Source: Actinomycetaceae bacterium MB13-C1-2 (GTDB lineage Bacteria; Actinomycetota; Actinomycetes; Actinomycetales; Actinomycetaceae). Taken from it: DNA of 64,000 nt. Positions 60,417 to 64,000 of the stretch are shown here, in pieces. Below the pieces are notes generated by a model. That model saw only the letters and a list, made by a program, of their open reading frames with translations. It was not told the origin of the DNA and did not search any database. The DNA is taken from NCBI GenBank assembly GCA_035621235.1, contig CP141731.1:2294001-2358000 (forward strand), in the 5' to 3' direction. The position numbers and the translations under genes are program-made. How positions within the stretch are numbered: position 1 is the first letter of the stretch; every line of letters begins with the position of its first letter.

Positions 60417-62948
60417 ATGAACGGTTTTCGTCCAATCAGCTCCGGTCACCCAGGGATCGATGGAGTGGTTGATGGACTTCGCTTGGGTGACAACGTGGTG
60501 TGGCAAGCAGACGATATCGATGATTACGAGGCGCGCGTGACCCCGTTCGTTCAGAAGGCACTGGCAGATGATCACACGGTCGTCTACTTTCGGTTTGGTG
60601 AGCACCACCCGGTGGTCCACGATGATCGAGTACAGGTGTTCCGCTTTGATCCTTCAGCGGGGTTCGAGTCACTGACACGTTCGATTTATCAGACAATCAC
60701 TGATATCGGGGTTGGTGCCTACTATGTCTTCGACTCGCTGACAGGACTTCTGGCTCACTGGAACAGCGATCTGATGGTCATGAACTTCTTCAAGGTCACC
60801 TGCCCCTACCTGTTTCAGCTAGACACCGTCGCATATTTCTGTCTGCTACGCGGAAGGCATTCATTCGACGCCATCGCCGGAATCCGCGAGACCACCCAAC
60901 TACTGTTGGACCTGCACACAATCGAAGGCGCAGAGTACGTCCAGGTTCACAAAGCATGGGGTAGGTACTCCCCCACGATGTTCTTTCCTCATTTACTTCA
61001 GGGAGATCAGGCGATACCAGTAACGTCATCAGCGCAGGCCGTTGAACTCTTCGGAAAGATCGGGCTTCACGAGCCTCCGCTGGGTCCGTGGCCGGCGCTA
61101 CTCATGCGGGCAGAGCAGGCCCTCACCACCGGTGATACCTCCTCGCAAGAGAAAGTCGCGGGCGAACTGCGCCGCATCATGATTGGTCATGCGGGACGAA
61201 TGGGGGAACTGGCAGACGAACACCTGAGACTTCCTGATCTACTTGCCATCGCGGGGCGACGCATTGGTTCCGGCCGAATAGGCGGCAAATCGGTCGGCAT
61301 GCTGGTAGCAACTCAGATCGCTCTTGACGATCCCGCGCTGGTACCCAGACTCGAGCCTCAAGACTCCTTTTACCTTGGCTCCGACCTGTTTTTCACTTAC
61401 CTTATTGAGAACGGATGGTGGGCTGATTGGGTTGAACAGAAGACCCCGGAGGGCTACTTTCCCGTCGGCGCGAAGTTGCACGAGAACCTGCGTCACGGAA
61501 CCTTCGGTCCTGCAATCCGCGAACGTTTCCTTCGCGTTCTCGAGCACTTTGGGCAATCCCCCATAATCATCCGCTCCAGTTCACTGTTGGAGGACAACTT
61601 CGGAAATGCCTTCTCTGGAAAGTACGAGAGTGTGTTTTGCGCCAACCAGGGAACTCCTGAACACCGGCTTCGCGCGCTCGAGGACGCGGTTCGAATCGTC
61701 TATTCCTCTGCAATGGGGACCGAACCTCTCCACTACAGGCTGCGCCGGAACCTTGCGGATAGTGACGAGCAAATGGCGATCCTGATTCAGCGCGTTTCGG
61801 GGGCTCACCACGGTGATTACTTCTTCCCCAACGCTGCCGGAGTGGGAAACTCACACAACCTATTCGTCTTTTCCGAAGAGATTGATCCCGATGCGGGAGC
61901 TTTACGTCTAGTTGTTGGTCTGGGGACCAGGGCAGTAGATCGTCTTGAGAACGACTACGCCCGAATGGTTCCACTGGATAATCCGACTAAAAGTGCGGTT
62001 GATGCAGCGGACCTACCGCGTTACTCACAGCGAATGATCGACGTTATTGACCTTCCGCACAACGCACTCGTCACTGCACCCATTCGAGATCTACAAAACC
62101 TCGATGCGCACTGGGATCTATTTGTGGGCGTTGACCGCGCCCAGATTGCTCGCGCTCGCGAACGGGGACGACCCCTGAAGTCGCCGCCCAGGTTCGTGGA
62201 CCACGCGAAACTGCTACGGGGCGAGTTTCCCTCGTACATGCGTAATCTATTGAAGACACTTGCCTCCACATACGACTACCCGGTCGACATCGAGTTCACA
62301 CTAAACATTGACGATGCCGGGGAGTTCCATGTTGGCCTGGTTCAATGCCGTCCCCTTCAGACGCGAGGTGTGGGGACAGCAGTCCAAGTACCAGAGCTCG
62401 AAGCGGACCAGTGCCTGTTCACCAGCAGTGGTGGCTTCATGGGTGGCAACCTAGACCTGGCCGTCGATACGGTGATCTACGTTGACCCACAGGCATACCT
62501 TGCTCTTCCTGAACAAGACAGGTACGAGGTGGCGCGCACCATCGGGCGGCTTAATCGCGACCTGGCCGATCGGACTGTTTTGGCTCTGGCCCCCGGACGC
62601 TGGGGCAGTCGAATCACCAGTCTGGGATTGCCAGTCTCATTCGCAGAGATCAACCACATGGAGGCCATTGTCGAGTTCACTGACCCGGCATTGAACTTCA
62701 ATGTTGATCTGAGTTTTGGGAGCCACTTCTTCCAGGATCTGGTGGAGACGGGAATCTTCTTTGTTGCCCTCGACCAAATGAATCCAACGAGCCGACTGAA
62801 TCCCGGGTTCGTCCTGGGTCTTCCAAACTGCCTCGATGGACCCCTGAGCCAGGTGATTCACGTCGCCCACACGCCGGGATTGAGAGTCTGGGCTGACGTG
62901 GTAAGCCAGCAGCTAAGATGCGCATTCGCTAACCAACCAAACCTATAG
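60417..62948 (+). CDS. PEP-synthase-like ATP-grasp protein with KaiC/MEDS-like N-terminus
   Basis: 843-residue protein. Residues 1-180 resemble a KaiC/MEDS-type RecA fold (SSGHPGIDGVVDGLRLGDNV, YYVFDSLTGL) but the P-loop is lost. From about residue 280 a PEP/pyruvate-dikinase ATP-grasp domain follows: GSGRIGGKSVGMLVATQIAL, SPIIIRSSSLLEDNFGNAFS, GKYESVF and the VQCRPLQ motif. The phosphohistidine swivel and the PEP-binding barrel of true PEP synthase are absent, so it cannot perform the full reaction. It is followed by a tyrosine phosphatase after 41 bases. Function unknown; a kinase or sensor role is inference. Confidence 0.78.
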   Translation: MNGFRPISSGHPGIDGVVDGLRLGDNVVWQADDIDDYEARVTPFVQKALADDHTVVYFRFGEHHPVVHDDRVQVFRFDPSAGFESLTRSIYQTITDIGVGAYYVFDSLTGLLAHWNSDLMVMNFFKVTCPYLFQLDTVAYFCLLRGRHSFDAIAGIRETTQLLLDLHTIEGAEYVQVHKAWGRYSPTMFFPHLLQGDQAIPVTSSAQAVELFGKIGLHEPPLGPWPALLMRAEQALTTGDTSSQEKVAGELRRIMIGHAGRMGELADEHLRLPDLLAIAGRRIGSGRIGGKSVGMLVATQIALDDPALVPRLEPQDSFYLGSDLFFTYLIENGWWADWVEQKTPEGYFPVGAKLHENLRHGTFGPAIRERFLRVLEHFGQSPIIIRSSSLLEDNFGNAFSGKYESVFCANQGTPEHRLRALEDAVRIVYSSAMGTEPLHYRLRRNLADSDEQMAILIQRVSGAHHGDYFFPNAAGVGNSHNLFVFSEEIDPDAGALRLVVGLGTRAVDRLENDYARMVPLDNPTKSAVDAADLPRYSQRMIDVIDLPHNALVTAPIRDLQNLDAHWDLFVGVDRAQIARARERGRPLKSPPRFVDHAKLLRGEFPSYMRNLLKTLASTYDYPVDIEFTLNIDDAGEFHVGLVQCRPLQTRGVGTAVQVPELEADQCLFTSSGGFMGGNLDLAVDTVIYVDPQAYLALPEQDRYEVARTIGRLNRDLADRTVLALAPGRWGSRITSLGLPVSFAEINHMEAIVEFTDPALNFNVDLSFGSHFFQDLVETGIFFVALDQMNPTSRLNPGFVLGLPNCLDGPLSQVIHVAHTPGLRVWADVVSQQLRCAFANQPNL

Positions 62949-62989
62949 GCTCTAGTAACTAGGCCAATTGCCGACTACGAGGGGCGAAG

Positions 62990-63742
62990 ATGACTATTCA
63001 GTACGAGCTAACAGGCTTCTATAACTTCCGTGAGGGCGGTGGCATGGCCGCTGGAAATGGGCGAGTGCGCACACAGCGTCTGCTTCGCTCGGACTTCCCC
63101 CAGTCCTTCGGCCCCGAAGACGCGGAGTTCATGCAAGAGGTGCCATTGGCTACGGTTCTTGATCTGCGCACGGACGCCGAGATCGCGTCGCAGCCCAGAT
63201 ACTTCAAGGACGCTGGCTTTAGCGTCGTCGAGATTCCCATTCTCACCGGATCAATTAAGTCGATGATGGCGAATATTCCCACTGTCAGCGAGCTATACCA
63301 GAGCATGATCACAGAGTCACCAAAGCAACTCGCAGAAGCCGTTTCTACCGTTGCTGCAGCAGTGCCGAATGGAGCAGCGCTGGTCCACTGCACCGCAGGA
63401 AAGGACCGGACGGGAGTAGTCATCGCCCTCACGCAGGAATTGATCGGGGTCAACGATAAGGACATCGTCGCCAACTACGTCCTAACCCAGAAGAACCTCC
63501 AGGGTGCATGGCTCGCAAAGATGCAAGCCAACATGCAAAAGATGATGTCCAAGGTCCCCGATGTCGGCGGCATCGACATTGCCGCCGTTACCGCGTTGGC
63601 AACAGGTAGCCCCGCGGAAGCCATCCAGGGCGTTCTGGACACTATCCGCAAGGAGCACGGCACCGTGAAGGACTTTATCCTGGCGAACGGCGTAACGCAA
63701 GACGAAATTGACGCTCTACGCGCGGAACTCATTGTGGCTTGA
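62990..63742 (+). CDS. Dual-specificity/tyrosine protein phosphatase (MptpB-like)
   Basis: 250-residue phosphatase with the P-loop VHCTAGKDRTGVV (Cys134, Arg140) and the N-terminal GFYNFREGGGM that marks the family of MptpB and LipA-type bacterial tyrosine/phosphoinositide phosphatases. General acid probably Asp in the VLDLRTDAEI region. No signal peptide. GGGGCGAAG ribosome-binding site region before ATG. Coupled by position to the PEP-synthase-like gene. Confidence 0.9.
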   Translation: MTIQYELTGFYNFREGGGMAAGNGRVRTQRLLRSDFPQSFGPEDAEFMQEVPLATVLDLRTDAEIASQPRYFKDAGFSVVEIPILTGSIKSMMANIPTVSELYQSMITESPKQLAEAVSTVAAAVPNGAALVHCTAGKDRTGVVIALTQELIGVNDKDIVANYVLTQKNLQGAWLAKMQANMQKMMSKVPDVGGIDIAAVTALATGSPAEAIQGVLDTIRKEHGTVKDFILANGVTQDEIDALRAELIVA

Positions 63743-63754
63743 GTCCTCTTAGTC

Positions 63755-63778
63755 CTCGGCACGCCCGGGATTGTTTTT
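63755..63778 (+). terminator. Weak T-tailed terminator after phosphatase gene
   Basis: Short stem CTCGG/CCGGG (one G-U) with a 5-base loop followed by ATTGTTTTT. Modest stem, but a real T-run at the right place. Confidence 0.45.
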
Positions 63779-63975
63779 CGTGGATGCAGTAACCGAAGCG
63801 AAACGCCTTCCCCGCGGGATAGTTGCTAGGACTATTCGGAATCGACCACTAAGATGGTTCGACGGGTGGAGTTGATCTATCCCCCCGCTATCCCCCTCAT
63901 GGAATAGCCCCCTGCAAAGGAGATCGGCAGCACGTCGCGCTGCGCACCCCTTGCCTACTAGAGAGGAAGAGTCAT

Positions 63976-64000
63976 ATGGATGAGAAGGACTGGGAAAAGA
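63976..64000 (+). CDS. Start of unidentified gene (partial)
   Basis: ATG at 63976 after a good ribosome-binding site (GAGAGGAAGAG, spacing about six). The eight codons in the window read MDEKDWEK and cannot be assigned. The 233 bases before it hold its promoter. Confidence 0.5.

Overview
This window is ordinary chromosome of a moderate-G+C (visually mid-50s %) actinobacterium, probably of the Actinomycetaceae or a near relative. The evidence is the set of actinobacterial marker families (UvrD2, UPF0182, PPA1309-like, DUF3039, zincin-2/DUF2342, a ClgR/PopR-like regulator), frequent GTG/TTG starts, and neighbour sets that I recall from Mycobacterium: UPF0182, YlbL, DUF2342, ThiF-like and UvrD2; and murI, an Rv1339-like MBL protein, rph and rdgB. 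No phage, CRISPR array or intact insertion sequence is visible. The only mobile-looking piece is a 160-bp MITE-like element at about 34044-34203.

Layout. 1-6200: a lactose/galactose operon (lacZ-galK, galK cut by the window edge) divergent from a LacI regulator with a palindromic operator between them, then a TetR regulator and a strong terminator. 6200-16810: a minus-strand block of a large LuxR-type ATPase regulator, an APC permease, two tandem phospholipase-B-like Ntn hydrolases, a PepC/bleomycin-hydrolase peptidase and a second APC permease with a long coiled-coil tail. This looks like an uptake-and-hydrolysis system for an amino-acid conjugate or peptide and is the best candidate for an undescribed system. 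17000-18700: two overlapping clpP genes, the second lacking the catalytic serine, facing a ClgR/PopR-type regulator that ends in a Leu-Ala-Ala degron-like tail. 18800-21420: an ABC-2 exporter with a divergent TetR gene, and initiator tRNA-Met.

21480-32510: a conserved actinobacterial block (UPF0182, PPA1309-like, YlbL protease, DUF2342, an orphan E1-like protein, UvrD2) with carbamate kinase within it. 32640-40210: rph-rdgB, the MITE, a cAMP-phosphodiesterase-like MBL protein, murI, pncB, DUF3039, nagB, HU and a TM2 protein. 40330-49640: an odd two-TM channel, a nitrilase-like hydrolase coupled to a GadC-type permease, MscS, a ChaA-type antiporter, an amidase and pyridoxal kinase. 49650-64000: a flavodoxin-like oxidoreductase, aspartase, an alpha-galactoside/alpha-glucoside utilisation locus (GH13, ABC permeases and binding protein without ATPase, ROK regulator, GH36), a PEP-synthase-like ATP-grasp protein fused to a KaiC/MEDS-like domain, a tyrosine phosphatase and the first codons of one more gene.

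Taken together, the metabolic genes feed galactosides and amino-acid derivatives into central metabolism: LacZ, GalK, GH36 and GH13 on the sugar side; three APC permeases with cytoplasmic hydrolases, aspartase and carbamate kinase on the nitrogen side. This suits a host-associated, facultatively or strictly anaerobic life; that last point is inference.
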